A stretch of 64,000 nucleotides of DNA from Hyperoplus lanceolatus (lineage: Eukaryota; Chordata; Actinopteri; Uranoscopiformes; Ammodytidae). The notes under the pieces were generated by a model. The model was not told the origin of the DNA. It saw nothing but the letters and a program-made list of their open reading frames with translations, and searched no databases. The position numbers were made by a program, and so were the translations under genes. Of this stretch, positions 18,543 through 33,500 are shown one piece after another. Location: NCBI GenBank assembly GCA_026929865.2, contig CM049403.1:1466001-1530000 (forward strand). The letters run 5' to 3'. Position 1 is the stretch's first letter. The number at the start of each line of letters is the position of its first letter.

Positions 18543-21500
18543 GTTTTATTGCTTCTTTCTGCAGCTCTCATTGAAATAAGGCTAAATTTCAACTTTGTTC
18601 AAATGTGCTGTAACTTCTGTTCCAAATGGCTTTCCAGAGTATTACATGGCTTGCCAAGCAGAACACAGCATGCTACAGTAGTTATATATAGTATTTGCAT
18701 TGAAATATTAAGCAAATTTTATCATCAGCCTTCAGTGAAGTTTTATTGCTTCTTTCTGCAGCTCTCATTGAAATAAGGCTAAATTTCAACTTTGTTCAAA
18801 TGTGCTGTAACTTTTGTTCCAAAGGGCTTTCAAGAGTATTTCATGGCTTGCCAAGCAGAACACAGCATGCTACAGTAGTTATATATAGTATTTGCATTGA
18901 AATATTAAGCAAATTTTATCATCAGCCTTCAATGAAGTTTTATTGCTTCTTTCTGCAGCTCTCACTGAAATAAGGCTAAATTTCAACTTTGTTCAAATGT
19001 GCTGTAACTTTTGTTCCAAAGGGCTTTCAAGAGTATTTCATGGCTTGCCAAGCAGATCACAGCATGCTACAGTAGTTATATATAGTATTTGCATTGAAAT
19101 ATTAAGCAAATTTTATCATCAGCCTTCAATGAAGTTTTATTGCTTCTTTCTGCAGCTCTCACTGAAATAAGGCTAAATTTCAACTTTGTTCAAATGTGCT
19201 GTAACTTCTGTTCCAAAGGGCTTTCAAGAGTATTTCATGGCTTGCCAAGCAGAACACAGCATGCTACAGTAGTTATATATAGTATTTGCATTGAAATATT
19301 AAGCAAATTTTATCATCAGCTTTCATTGAAGTTTTATTGCTTCTTTCTGCAGCTCTCACTGAAATAAGGCTAAATTTCAACTTTGTTCAAATGTGCTGTA
19401 ACTTTTGTTCCAAAGGGCTTTCAAGAGTATTTCATGGCTTGCCAAGCAGAACACAGCATGCTACAGTAGTTATATATAGTATTTGCATTGAAATATTAAG
19501 CAAATTTTATCATCAGCCTTCAGTGAAGTTTTATTGCTTCTTTCTGCAGCTCTCACTGAAATAAGGCTAAATTTCAACTTTGTTCAAATGTGCTGTAACT
19601 TTTGTTCCAAAGGGCTTTCAAGAGTATTTCATGGCTTGCCAAGCAGAACACAGCATGCTACAGTAGTTATATATAGTATTTGCATTGAAATATTAAGCAA
19701 ATTTTATCATCAGCCTTCAGTGAAGTTTTATTGCTTCTTTCTGCAGCTCTCACTGAAATAAGGCTAAATTTCAACTTTGTTCAAATGTGCTGTAACTTTT
19801 GTTCCAAAGGGCTTTCAAGAGTATTACATGGCTTGCCAAGCAGAACACAGCATGCTACAGTAGTTGTATATAGTATTTGCATTGAAATATTAAGCAAATT
19901 TTATCATCAGCTTTCATTGAAGTTTTATTGCTTCTTTCTGCAGCTCTCACTGAAATAAGGCTAAATTTCAACTTTGTTCAAATGTGCTGTAACTTTTGTT
20001 CCAAAGGGCTTTCAAGAGTATTTCATGGCTTGCCAAGCAGAACACAGCATGCTACAGTAGTTATATATAGTATTTGCATTGAAATATTAAGCAAATTTTA
20101 TCATCAGCCTTCAGTGAAGTTTTATTGCTTCTTTCTGCAGCTCTCACTGAAATAAGGCTAAATTTCAACTTTGTTCAAATGTGCTGTAACTTTTGTTCCA
20201 AAGGGCTTTCAAGAGTATTTCATGGCTTGCCAAGCAGAACACAGCATGCTACAGTAGTTATATATAGTATTTGCATTGAAATATTAAGCAAATTTTATCA
20301 TCAGCCTTCAGTGAAGTTTTATTGCTTCTTTCTGCAGCTCTCACCGAAATAAGGCTAAATTTCAACTTTGTTCAAATGTGCTGTAACTTTTGTTCCAAAG
20401 GGCTTTCAAGAGTATTTCATGGCTTGCCAAGCAGAACACAGCATGCTACAGTAGTTATATATAGTATTTGCATTGAAATATTAAGCAAATTTTATCATCA
20501 GCCTTCAGTGAAGTTTTATTGCTTCTTTCTGCAGCTCTCATTGAAATAAGGCTAAATTTCAACTTTGTTCAAATGTGCTGTAACTTTTGTTCCAAAGGGC
20601 TTTCAAGAGTATTTCATGGCTTGCCAAGCAGAACACAGCATGCTACAGTAGTTATATATAGTATTTGCATTGAAATATTAAGCAAATTTTATCATCAGCC
20701 TTCAGTGAAGTTTTATTGCTTCTTTCTGCAGCTCTCACTGAAATAAGGCTAAATTTCAACTTTGTTCAAATGTGCTGTAACTTTTGTTCCAAAGGGCTTT
20801 CAAGAGTATTTCATGGCTTGCCAAGCAGAACACAGCATGCTACAGTAGTTATATATAGTATTTGCATTGAAATATTAAGCAAATTTTATCATCAGCCTTC
20901 AGTGAAGTTTTATTGCTTCTTTCTGCAGCTCTCACTGAAATAAGGCTAAATTTCAACTTTGTTCAAATGTGCTGTAACTTTTGTTCCAAAGGGCTTTCAA
21001 GAGTATTTCATGGCTTGCCAAGCAGAACACAGCATGCTACAGTAGTTATATATAGTATTTGCATTGAAATATTAAGCAAATTTTATCATCAGCCTTCAGT
21101 GAAGTTTTATTGCTTCTTTCTGCAGCTCTCATTGAAATAAGGCTAAATTTCAACTTTGTTCAAATGTGCTGTAACTTCTGTTCCAAAGGGCTTTCAAGAG
21201 TATTTCATGGCTTGCCAAGCAGAACACAGCATGCTACAGTAGTTATATATAGTATTTGCATTGAAATATTAAGCAAATTTTATCATCAGCCTTCAGTGAA
21301 GTTTTATTGCTTCTTTCTGCAGCTCTCATTGAAATAAGGCTAAATTTCAACTTTGTTCAAATGTGCTGTAACTTCTGTTCCAAAGGGCTTTCAAGAGTAT
21401 TACATGGCTTGCCAAGCAGAACACAGCATGCTACAGTAGTTGTATATAGTATTTGCATTGAAATATTAAGCAAATTTTATCATCAGCCTTCAGTGAAGTT

Positions 21501-24500
21501 TTATTGCTTCTTTCTGCAGCTCTCACTGAAATAAGGCTAAATTTCAACTTTGTTCAAATGTGCTGTAACTTTTGTTCCAAAGGGCTTTCAAGAGTATTTC
21601 ATGGCTTGCCAAGCAGAACACAGCATGCTACAGTAGTTATATATAGTATTTGCATTGAAATATTAAGCAAATTTTATCATCAGCCTTCAGTGAAGTTTTA
21701 TTGCTTCTTTCTGCAGCTCTCATTGAAATAAGGCTAAATTTCAACTTTGTTCAAATGTGCTGTAACTTTTGTTCCAAAGGGCTTTCAAGAGTATTTCATG
21801 GCTTGCCAAGCAGAACACAGCATGCTACAGTAGTTATATATAGTATTTGCATTGAAATATTAAGCAAATTTTATCATCAGCCTTCAGTGAAGTTTTATTG
21901 CTTCTTTCTGCAGCTCTCACTGAAATAAGGCTAAATTTCAACTTTGTTCAAATGTGCTGTAACTTTTGTTCCAAATGGCTTTCAAGAGTATTTCATGGCT
22001 TGCCAAGCAGAACACAGCATGCTACAGTAGTTATATATAGTATTTGCATTGAAATATTAAGCAAATTTTATCATCAGCCTTCAGTGAAGTTTTATTGCTT
22101 CTTTCTGCAGCTCTCATTGAAATAAGGCTAAATTTCAACTTTGTTCAAATGTGCTGTAACTTTTGTTCCAAAGGGCTTTCAAGAGTATTACATGGCTTGC
22201 CAAGCAGAACACAGCATGCTACAGTAGTTGTATATAGTATTTGCATTGAAATATTAAGCAAATTTTATCATCAGCCTTCATTGAAGTTTTATTGCTTCTT
22301 TCTGCAGCTCTCACTGAAATAAGGCTAAATTTCAACTTTGTTCAAATGTGCTGTAACTTTTGTTCCAAAGGGCTTTCAAGAGTATTTCATGGCTTGCCAA
22401 GCAGAACACAGCATGCTACAGTAGTTATATATAGTATTTGCATTGAAATATTAAGCAAATTTTATCATCAGCCTTCAGTGAAGTTTTATTGCTTCTTTCT
22501 GCAGCTCTCATTGAAATAAGGCTAAATTTCAACTTTGTTCAAATGTGCTGTAACTTTTGTTCCAAAGGGCTTTCAAGAGTATTTCATGGCTTGCCAAGCA
22601 GAACACAGCATGCTACAGTAGTTATATATAGTATTTGCATTGAAATATTAAGCAAATTTTATCATCAGCCTTCAGTGAAGTTTTATTGCTTCTTTCTGCA
22701 GCTCTCATTGAAATAAGGCTAAATTTCAACTTTGTTCAAATGTGCTGTAACTTTTGTTCCAAAGGGCTTTCAAGAGTATTTCATGGCTTGCCAAGCAGAA
22801 CACAGCATGCTACAGTAGTTATATATAGTATTTGCATTGAAATATTAAGCAAATTTTATCATCAGCCTTCAGTGAAGTTTTATTGCTTCTTTCTGCAGCT
22901 CTCATTGAAATAAGGCTAAATTTCAACTTTGTTCAAATGTGCTGTAACTTTTGTTCCAAAGGGCTTTCAAGAGTATTTCATGGCTTGCCAAGCAGAACAC
23001 AGCATGCTACAGTAGTTATATATAGTATTTGCATTGAAATATTAAGCAAATTTTATCATCAGCCTTCAGTGAAGTTTTATTGCTTCTTTCTGCAGCTCTC
23101 ATTGAAATAAGGCTAAATTTCAACTTTGTTCAAATGTGCTGTAACTTTTGTTCCAAAGGGCTTTCAAGAGTATTTCATGGCTTGCCAAGCAGAACACAGC
23201 ATGCTACAGTAGTTATATATAGTATTTGCATTGAAATATTAAGCAAATTTTATCATCAGCCTTCAGTGAAGTTTTATTGCTTCTTTCTGCAGCTCTCACT
23301 GAAATAAGGCTAAATTTCAACTTTGTTCAAATGTGCTGTAACTTTTGTTCCAAAGGGCTTTCAAGAGTATTTCATGGCTTGCCAAGCAGAACACAGCATG
23401 CTACAGTAGTTATATATAGTATTTGCATTGAAATATTAAGCAAATTTTATCATCAGCCTTCAGTGAAGTTTTATTGCTTCTTTCTGCAGCTCTCATTGAA
23501 ATAAGGCTAAATTTCAACTTTGTTCAAATGTGCTGTAACTTTTGTTCCAAAGGGCTTTCAAGAGTATTTCATGGCTTGCCAAGCAGAACACAGCATGCTA
23601 CAGTAGTTGTATATAGTATTTGCATTGAAATATTAAGCAAATTTTATCATCAGCCTTCAGTGAAGTTTTATTGCTTCTTTCTGCAGCTCTCATTGAAATA
23701 AGGCTAAATTTCAACTTTGTTCAAATGTGCTGTAACTTTTGTTCCAAAGGGCTTTCAAGAGTATTACATGGCTTGCCAAGCAGAACACAGCATGCTACAG
23801 TAGTTGTATATAGTATTTGCATTGAAATATTAAGCAAATTTTATCATCAGCCTTCATTGAAGTTTTATTGCTTCTTTCTGCAGCTCTCATTGAAATAAGG
23901 CTAAATTTCAACTTTGTTCAAATGTGCTGTAACTTCTGTTCCAAATGGCTTTCAAGAGTATTACATGGCTTGCCAAGCAGAACACAGCATGCTACAGTAG
24001 TTGTATATAGTATTTGCATTGAAATATTAAGCAAATTTTATCATCAGCCTTCATTGAAGTTTTATTGCTTCTTTCTGCAGCTCTCATTGAAATAAGGCTA
24101 AATTTCAACTTTGTTCAAATGTGCTGTAACTTTTGTTCCAAAGGGCTTTCAAGAGTATTTCATGGCTTGCCAAGCAGAACACAGCATGCTACAGTAGTTA
24201 TATATAGTATTTGCATTGAAATATTAAGCAAATTTTATCATCAGCCTTCAGTGAAGTTTTATTGCTTCTTTCTGCAGCTCTCATTGAAATAAGGCTAAAT
24301 TTCAACTTTGTTCAAATGTGCTGTAACTTTTGTTCCAAAGGGCTTTCAAGAGTATTTCATGGCTTGCCAAGCAGAACACAGCATGCTACAGTAGTTATAT
24401 ATAGTATTTGCATTGAAATATTAAGCAAATTTTATCATCAGCCTTCAGTGAAGTTTTATTGCTTCTTTCTGCAGCTCTCACCGAAATAAGGCTAAATTTC

Positions 24501-27500
24501 AACTTTGTTCAAATGTGCTGTAACTTTTGTTCCAAAGGGCTTTCAAGAGTATTTCATGGCTTGCCAAGCAGAACACAGCATGCTACAGTAGTTATATATA
24601 GTATTTGCATTGAAATATTAAGCAAATTTTATCATCAGCCTTCAATGAAGTTTTATTGCTTCTTTCTGCAGCTCTCATTGAAATAAGGCTAAATTTCAAC
24701 TTTGTTCAAATGTGCTGTAACTTCTGTTCCAAATGGCTTTCAAAGAGTATTACATGGCTTGCCAAGCAGAACACAGCATGCTACAGTAGTTGTATATAGT
24801 ATTTGCATTGAAATATTAAGCAAATTTTATCATCAGCTTTCATTGAAATTTTATTGCTTCTTTCTGCAGCTCTCACCGAAATAAGGCTAAATTTCAACTT
24901 TGTTCAAATGTGCTGTAACTTTTGTTCCAAAGGGCTTTCAAGAGTATTTCATGGCTTGCCAAGCAGAACACAGCATGCTACAGTAGTTATATATAGTATT
25001 TGCATTGAAATATTAAGCAAATTTTATCATCAGCCTTCAGTGAAGTTTTATTGCTTCTTTCTGCAGCTCTCACTGAAATAAGGCTAAATTTCAACTTTGT
25101 TCAAATATGCTGTAACTTTTGTTCCAAAGGGCTTTCAAGAGTATTTCATGGCTTGCCAAGCAGAACACAGCATGCTACAGTAGTTGTATATAGTATTTGC
25201 ATTGAAATATTAAGCAAATTTTATCATCAGCTTTCATTGAAATTTTATTGCTTCTTTCTGCAGCTCTCACTGAAATAAGGCTAAATTTCAACTTTGTTCA
25301 AATGTGCTGTAACTTTTGTTCCAAAGGGCTTTCAAGAGTATTTCATGGCTTGCCAAGCAGAACACAGCATGCTACAGTAGTTATATATAGTATTTGCATT
25401 GAAATATTAAGCAAATTTTATCATCAGCCTTCAATGAAGTTTTATTGCTTCTTTCTGCAGCTCTCATTGAAATAAGGCTAAATTTCAACTTTGTTCAAAT
25501 GTGCTGTAACTTCTGTTCCAAATGGCTTTCAAGAGTATTACATGGCTTGCCAAGCAGAACACAGCATGCTACAGTAGTTATATATAGTATTTGCATTGAA
25601 ATATTAAGCAAATTTTATCATCAGCCTTCAGTGAAGTTTTATTGCTTCTTTCTGCAGCTCTCATTGAAATAAGGCTAAATTTCAACTTTGTTCAAATGTG
25701 CTGTAACTTCTGTTCCAAATGGCTTTCAAGAGTATTACATGGCTTGCCAAGCAGAACACAGCATGCTACAGTAGTTGTATATAGTATTTGCATTGAAATA
25801 TTAAGCAAATTTTATCATCAGCCTTCATTGAAGTTTTATTGCTTCTTTCTGCAGCTCTCACCGAAATAAGGCTAAATTTCAACTTTGTTCAAATGTGCTG
25901 TAACTTTTGTTCCAAAGGGCTTTCAAGAGTATTTCATGGCTTGCCAAGCAGAACACAGCATGCTACAGTAGTTATATATAGTATTTGCATTGAAATATTA
26001 AGCAAATTTTATCATCAGCCTTCAGTGAAGTTTTATTGCTTCTTTCTGCAGCTCTCACTGAAATAAGGCTAAATTTCAACTTTGTTCAAATGTGCTGTAA
26101 CTTTTGTTCCAAAGGGCTTTCAAGAGTATTTCATGGCTTGCCAAGCAGAACACAGCATGCTACAGTAGTTATATATAGTATTTGCATTGAAATATTAAGC
26201 AAATTTTATCATCAGCCTTCAGTGAAGTTTTATTGCTTCTTTCTGCAGCTCTCATTGAAATAAGGCTAAATTTCAACTTTGTTCAAATGTGCTGTAACTT
26301 CTGTTCCAAATGGCTTTCAAGAGTATTACATGGCTTGCCAAGCAGAACACAGCATGCTACAGTAGTTGTATATAGTATTTGCATTGAAATATTAAGCAAA
26401 TTTTATCATCAGCCTTCATTGAAGTTTTATTGCTTCTTTCTGCAGCTCTCATTGAAATAAGGCTAAATTTCAACTTTGTTCAAATGTGCTGTAACTTTTG
26501 TTCCAAAGGGCTTTCAAGAGTATTTCATGGCTTGCCAAGCAGAACACAGCATGCTACAGTAGTTATATATAGTATTTGCATTGAAATATTAAGCAAATTT
26601 TATCATCAGCCTTCAGTGAAGTTTTATTGCTTCTTTCTGCAGCTCTCACTGAAATAAGGCTAAATTTCAACTTTGTTCAAATGTGCTGTAACTTTTGTTC
26701 CAAATGGCTTTCAAGAGTATTTCATGGCTTGCCAAGCAGAACACAGCATGCTACAGTAGTTATATATAGTATTTGCATTGAAATATTAAGCAAATTTTAT
26801 CATCAGCCTTCAGTGAAGTTTTATTGCTTCTTTCTGCAGCTCTCATTGAAATAAGGCTAAATTTCAACTTTGTTCAAATGTGCTGTAACTTCTGTTCCAA
26901 ATGGCTTTCAAGAGTATTACATGGCTTGCCAAGCAGAACACAGCATGCTACAGTAGTTGTATATAGTATTTGCATTGAAATATTAAGCAAATTTTATCAT
27001 CAGCCTTCAGTGAAGTTTTATTGCTTCTTTCTGCAGCTCTCATTGAAATAAGGCTAAATTTCAACTTTGTTCAAATGTGCTGTAACTTTTGTTCCAAAGG
27101 GCTTTCAAGAGTATTTCATGGCTTGCCAAGCAGAACACAGCATGCTACAGTAGTTATATATAGTATTTGCATTGAAATATTAAGCAAATTTTATCATCAG
27201 CCTTCAGTGAAGTTTTATTGCTTCTTTCTGCAGCTCTCACTGAAATAAGGCTAAATTTCAACTTTGTTCAAATGTGCTGTAACTTTTGTTCCAAAGGGCT
27301 TTCAAGAGTATTTCATGGCTTGCCAAGCAGAACACAGCATGCTACAGTAGTTATATATAGTATTTGCATTGAAATATTAAGCAAATTTTATCATCAGCCT
27401 TCAGTGAAGTTTTATTGCTTCTTTCTGCAGCTCTCATTGAAATAAGGCTAAATTTCAACTTTGTTCAAATGTGCTGTAACTTTTGTTCCAAAGGGCTTTC

Positions 27501-30500
27501 AAGAGTATTTCATGGCTTGCCAAGCAGAACACAGCATGCTACAGTAGTTGTATATAGTATTTGCATTGAAATATTAAGCAAATTTTATCATCAGCCTTCA
27601 GTGAAGTTTTATTGCTTCTTTCTGCAGCTCTCATTGAAATAAGGCTAAATTTCAACTTTGTTCAAATGTGCTGTAACTTCTGTTCCAAATGGCTTTCAAG
27701 AGTATTACATGGCTTGCCAAGCAGAACACAGCATGCTACAGTAGTTGTATATAGTATTTGCATTGAAATATTAAGCAAATTTTATCATCAGCCTTCAGTG
27801 AAGTTTTATTGCTTCTTTCTGCAGCTCTCACTGAAATAAGGCTAAATTTCAACTTTGTTCAAATGTGCTGTAACTTTTGTTCCAAAGGGCTTTCAAGAGT
27901 ATTTCATGGCTTGCCAAGCAGAACACAGCATGCTACAGTAGTTGTATATAGTATTTGCATTGAAATATTAAGCAAATTTTATCATCAGCCTTCAGTGAAG
28001 TTTTATTGCTTCTTTCTGCAGCTCTCATTGAAATAAGGCTAAATTTCAACTTTGTTCAAATGTGCTGTAACTTCTGTTCCAAAGGGCTTTCAAGAGTATT
28101 ACATGGCTTGCCAAGCAGAACACAGCATGCTACAGTAGTTGTATATAGTATTTGCATTGAAATATTAAGCAAATTTTATCATCAGCCTTCAGTGAAGTTT
28201 TATTGCTTCTTTCTGCAGCTCTCATTGAAATAAGGCTAAATTTCAACTTTGTTCAAATGTGCTGTAACTTTTGTTCCAAAGGGCTTTCAAGAGTATTACA
28301 TGGCTTGCCAAGCAGAACACAGCATGCTACAGTAGTTGTATATAGTATTTGCATTGAAATATTAAGCAAATTTTATCATCAGCCTTCAGTGAAGTTTTAT
28401 TGCTTCTTTCTGCAGCTCTCATTGAAATAAGGCTAAATTTCAACTTTGTTCAAATGTGCTGTAACTTTTGTTCCAAAGGGCTTTCAAGAGTATTACATGG
28501 CTTGCCAAGCAGAACACAGCATGCTACAGTAGTTGTATATAGTATTTGCATTGAAATATTAAGCAAATTTTATCATCAGCCTTCATTGAAGTTTTATTGC
28601 TTCTTTCTGCAGCTCTCACCGAAATAAGGCTAAATTTCAACTTTGTTCAAATGTGCTGTAACTTTTGTTCCAAAGGGCTTTCAAGAGTATTTCATGGCTT
28701 GCCAAGCAGAACACAGCATGCTACAGTAGTTATATATAGTATTTGCATTGAAATATTAAGCAAATTTTATCATCAGCCTTCAGTGAAGTTTTATTGCTTC
28801 TTTCTGCAGCTCTCACCGAAATAAGGCTAAATTTCAACTTTGTTCAAATGTGCTGTAACTTTTGTTCCAAAGGGCTTTCAAGAGTATTTCATGGCTTGCC
28901 AAGCAGAACACAGCATGCTACAGTAGTTATATATAGTATTTGCATTGAAATATTAAGCAAATTTTATCATCAGCCTTCAGTGAAGTTTTATTGCTTCTTT
29001 CTGCAGCTCTCACTGAAATAAGGCTAAATTTCAACTTTGTTCAAATGTGCTGTAACTTTTGTTCCAAAGGGCTTTCAAGAGTATTTCATGGCTTGCCAAG
29101 CAGAACACAGCATGCTACAGTAGTTATATATAGTATTTGCATTGAAATATTAAGCAAATTTTATCATCAGCCTTCAGTGAAGTTTTATTGCTTCTTTCTG
29201 CAGCTCTCATTGAAATAAGGCTAAATTTCAACTTTGTTCAAATGTGCTGTAACTTCTGTTCCAAATGGCTTTCAAGAGTATTACATGGCTTGCCAAGCAG
29301 AACACAGCATGCTACAGTAGTTGTATATAGTATTTGCATTGAAATATTAAGCAAATTTTATCATCAGCCTTCAGTGAAGTTTTATTGCTTCTTTCTGCAG
29401 CTCTCATTGAAATAAGGCTAAATTTCAACTTTGTTCAAATGTGCTGTAACTTTTGTTCCAAATGGCTTTCAAGAGTATTTCATGGCTTGCCAAGCAGAAC
29501 ACAGCATGCTACAGTAGTTGTATATAGTATTTGCATTGAAATATTAAGCAAATTTTATCATCAGCCTTCAGTGAAGTTTTATTGCTTCTTTCTGCAGCTC
29601 TCATTGAAATAAGGCTAAATTTCAACTTTGTTCAAATGTGCTGTAACTTCTGTTCCAAAGGGCTTTCAAGAGTATTACATGGCTTGCCAAGCAGAACACA
29701 GCATGCTACAGTAGTTGTATATAGTATTTGCATTGAAATATTAAGCAAATTTTATCATCAGCCTTCAGTGAAGTTTTATTGCTTCTTTCTGCAGCTCTCA
29801 TTGAAATAAGGCTAAATTTCAACTTTGTTCAAATGTGCTGTAACTTCTGTTCCAAATGGCTTTCAAGAGTATTACATGGCTTGCCAAGCAGAACACAGCA
29901 TGCTACAGTAGTTATATATAGTATTTGCATTGAAATATTAAGCAAATTTTATCATCAGCCTTCAGTGAAGTTTTATTGCTTCTTTCTGCAGCTCTCATTG
30001 AAATAAGGCTAAATTTCAACTTTGTTCAAATGTGCTGTAACTTTTGTTCCAAAGGGCTTTCAAGAGTATTACATGGCTTGCCAAGCAGAACACAGCATGC
30101 TACAGTAGTTGTATATAGTATTTGCATTGAAATATTAAGCAAATTTTATCATCAGCCTTCAGTGAAGTTTTATTGCTTCTTTCTGCAGCTCTCATTGAAA
30201 TAAGGCTAAATTTCAACTTTGTTCAAATGTGCTGTAACTTCTGTTCCAAATGGCTTTCAAGAGTATTACATGGCTTGCCAAGCAGAACACAGCATGCTAC
30301 AGTAGTTGTATATAGTATTTGCATTGAAATATTAAGCAAATTTTATCATCAGCCTTCAGTGAAGTTTTATTGCTTCTTTCTGCAGCTCTCATTGAAATAA
30401 GGCTAAATTTCAACTTTGTTCAAATGTGCTGAAACTTTTGTTCCAGAGGGCTTTCAAGAGTATTACATGGCTTGCCAAGCAGAACACAGCATGCTACAGT

Positions 30501-33500
30501 AGTTGTATATAGTATTTGCATTGAAATATTAAGCAAATTTTATCATCAGCTTTCATTGAAATTTTATTGCTTCTTTCTGCAGCTCTCACCGAAATAAGGC
30601 TAAATTTCAACTTTGTTCAAATGTGCTGTAACTTTTGTTCCAAAGGGCTTTCAAGAGTATTTCATGGCTTGCCAAGCAGAACACAGCATGCTGCAGTAGT
30701 TATATATAGTATTTGCATTGAAATATTAAGCAAATTTTATCATCAGCCTTCAGTGAGGTTTTATTGCTTCTTTCTGCAGCTCTCACCGAAATAAGGCTAA
30801 ATTTCAACTTTGTTCAAATGTGCTGTAACCTTTGTTCCAAAGGGCTTTCAAGAGTATTTCATGGATTGCCAAGCAGAACACAGCATGCTACAGTAGTTAT
30901 ATATAGTATTTGCATTGAAATATTAAGCAAATTTTATCATCAGCTTTCATTGAAATTTTATTGCTTCTTTCTGCAGCTCTCACCGAAATAAGGCTAAATT
31001 TCAACTTTGTTCAAATGTGCTGTAACTTCTGTTCCAAATGGCTTTCAGGAGTATTACATTGCTTGCCAAGCAGAACACAGCATGCTACAGTAGTTGTATA
31101 TAGTATTTGCATTGAAATATTAAGCAAATTTTATCATCAGCTTTCATTGAAATTGTATTGCTTCTTTCTGCAGCTCTCACCGAAATAAGGCTAAATTTCA
31201 ACTTTGTTCAAATGTGCTGTAACTTTTGTTCCAAAGGGCTTTCAAGAGTATTTCATGGCTTGCCTAGCAGAACACAGCATGCTACAGTAGTTATATATAG
31301 TATTTGCATTGAAATATTAAGCAAATTTTATCATCAGCCTTCAGTGAAGTTTTATTGCTTCTTTCTGCAGCTCTCATTGAAATAAGACTAAATTTCAACT
31401 TTGTTCAAATGTGCTGTAACTTCTGTTCCAAATGGCTTTCAAGAGTATTACATGGCTTGCCAAGCAGAACACAGCATGCTACAGTAGTTGTATATAGTAT
31501 TTGCATTGAAATATTAAGCAAATTTTATCATCAGCCTTCAATGAAGTTTTATTGCTTCTTTCTGCAGCTCTCATTGCAATAAGGCTAAATTTCAACTTTG
31601 TTCAAATGTGCTGTAACTTCTGTTCCAAATGGCTTTCAAGAGTATTACATGGCTTGCCAAGCAGAACACAGCATGCTACAGTAGTTGTATATAGTATTTG
31701 CATTGAAATATTAAGCAAATTTTATCATCAGCCTTCAGTGAAGTTTTATTGCTTCTTTCTGCAGCTCTCATTGAAATAAGGCTAAATTTCAACTTTGTTC
31801 AAATGTGCTGTAACTTTTGTTCCAAAGGGCTTTAAAGAGTATTTCATGGCTTGCCAAACAGAACACAGCATGCTACAGTAGTTATATATAGTATTTGCAT
31901 TGAAATATTAAGCAAATTTTATCATCAGCCTTCAGTGAAGTTTTATTGCTTCTTTCTGCAGCTCTCATTGAAATAAGGCTAAATTTCAACTTTGTTCAAA
32001 TGTGCTGTAACTTCTGTTCCAAATGGCTTTCAAGAGTATTACATGGCTTGCCAAGCAGAACACAGCATGCTACAGTAGTTGTATATAGTATTTGCATTGA
32101 AATATTAAGCAAATTTTATCATCAGCTTTCATTGAAATTTTATTGCTTCTTTCTGCAGCTCTCACCGAAATAAGGCTAAATTTCAACTTTGTTCAAATGT
32201 GCTGTAACTTCTGTTCCAAATGGCTTTCAAGAGTATTTCATGGCTTGCCAAGCAGAACACAGCATGCTACAGCAGTTATATATAGTATTTGCATTGAAAT
32301 ATTAAGCAAATTTTATCATCAGCCTTCAATGAAGTTTTATTGCTTCTTTCTGCAGCTCTCATTGAAATAAGGCTAAATTTCAACTTTGTTCAAATGTGCT
32401 GTAACTTTTGTTCCAAAGGGCTTTCAAGAGTATTACATGGCTTGCCAAGCAGAACACAGCATGCTACAGTAGTTGTATATAGTATTTGCATTGAAATATT
32501 AAGCAAATTTTATCATCAGCCTTCAGTGAAGTTTTATTGCTTCTTTCTGCAGCTCTCATTGAAATAAGGCTAAATTTCAACTTTGTTCAAATGTGCTGTA
32601 ACTTCTGTTCCAAATGGCTTTCAAGAGTATTACATGGCTTGCCAAGCAGAACACAGCATGCTACAGTAGTTGTATATAGTATTTGCATTGAAATATTAAG
32701 CAAATTTTATCATCAGCCTTCAGTGAAGTTTTATTGCTTCTTTCTGCAGCTCTCATTGAAATAAGGCTAAATTTCAACTTTGTTCAAATGTGCTGAAACT
32801 TTTGTTCCAGAGGGCTTTCAAGAGTATTACATGGCTTGCCAAGCAGAACACAGCATGCTACAGTAGTTGTATATAGTATTTGCATTGAAATATTAAGCAA
32901 ATTTTATCATCAGCCTTCATTGAAGTTTTATTGCTTCTTTCTGCAGCTCTCACCGAAATAAGGCTAAATTTCAACTTTGTTCAAATGTGCTGTAACTTTT
33001 GTTCCAAAGGGCTTTCAAGAGTATTTCATGGCTTGCCAAGCAGAACACAGCATGCTACAGTAGTTATATATAGTATTTGCATTGAAATATTAAGCAAATT
33101 TTATCATCAGCCTTCAGTGAAGTTTTATTGCTTCTTTCTGCAGCTCTCACCGAAATAAGGCTAAATTTCAACTTTGTTCAAATGTGCTGTAACTTTTGTT
33201 CCAAAGGGCTTTCAAGAGTATTTCATGGCTTGCCAAGCAGAACACAGCATGCTACAGTAGTTGTATATAGTATTTGCATTGAAATATTAAGCAAATTTTA
33301 TCATCAGCCTTCATTGAAGTTTTATTGCTTCTTTCTGCAGCTCTCACCGAAATAAGGCTAAATTTCAACTTTGTTCAAATGTGCTGTAACTTCTGTTCCA
33401 AATGGCTTTCAAGAGTATTACATGGCTTGCCAAGCAGAACACAGCATGCTACAGTAGTTGTATATAGTATTTGCATTGAAATATTAAGCAAATTTTATCA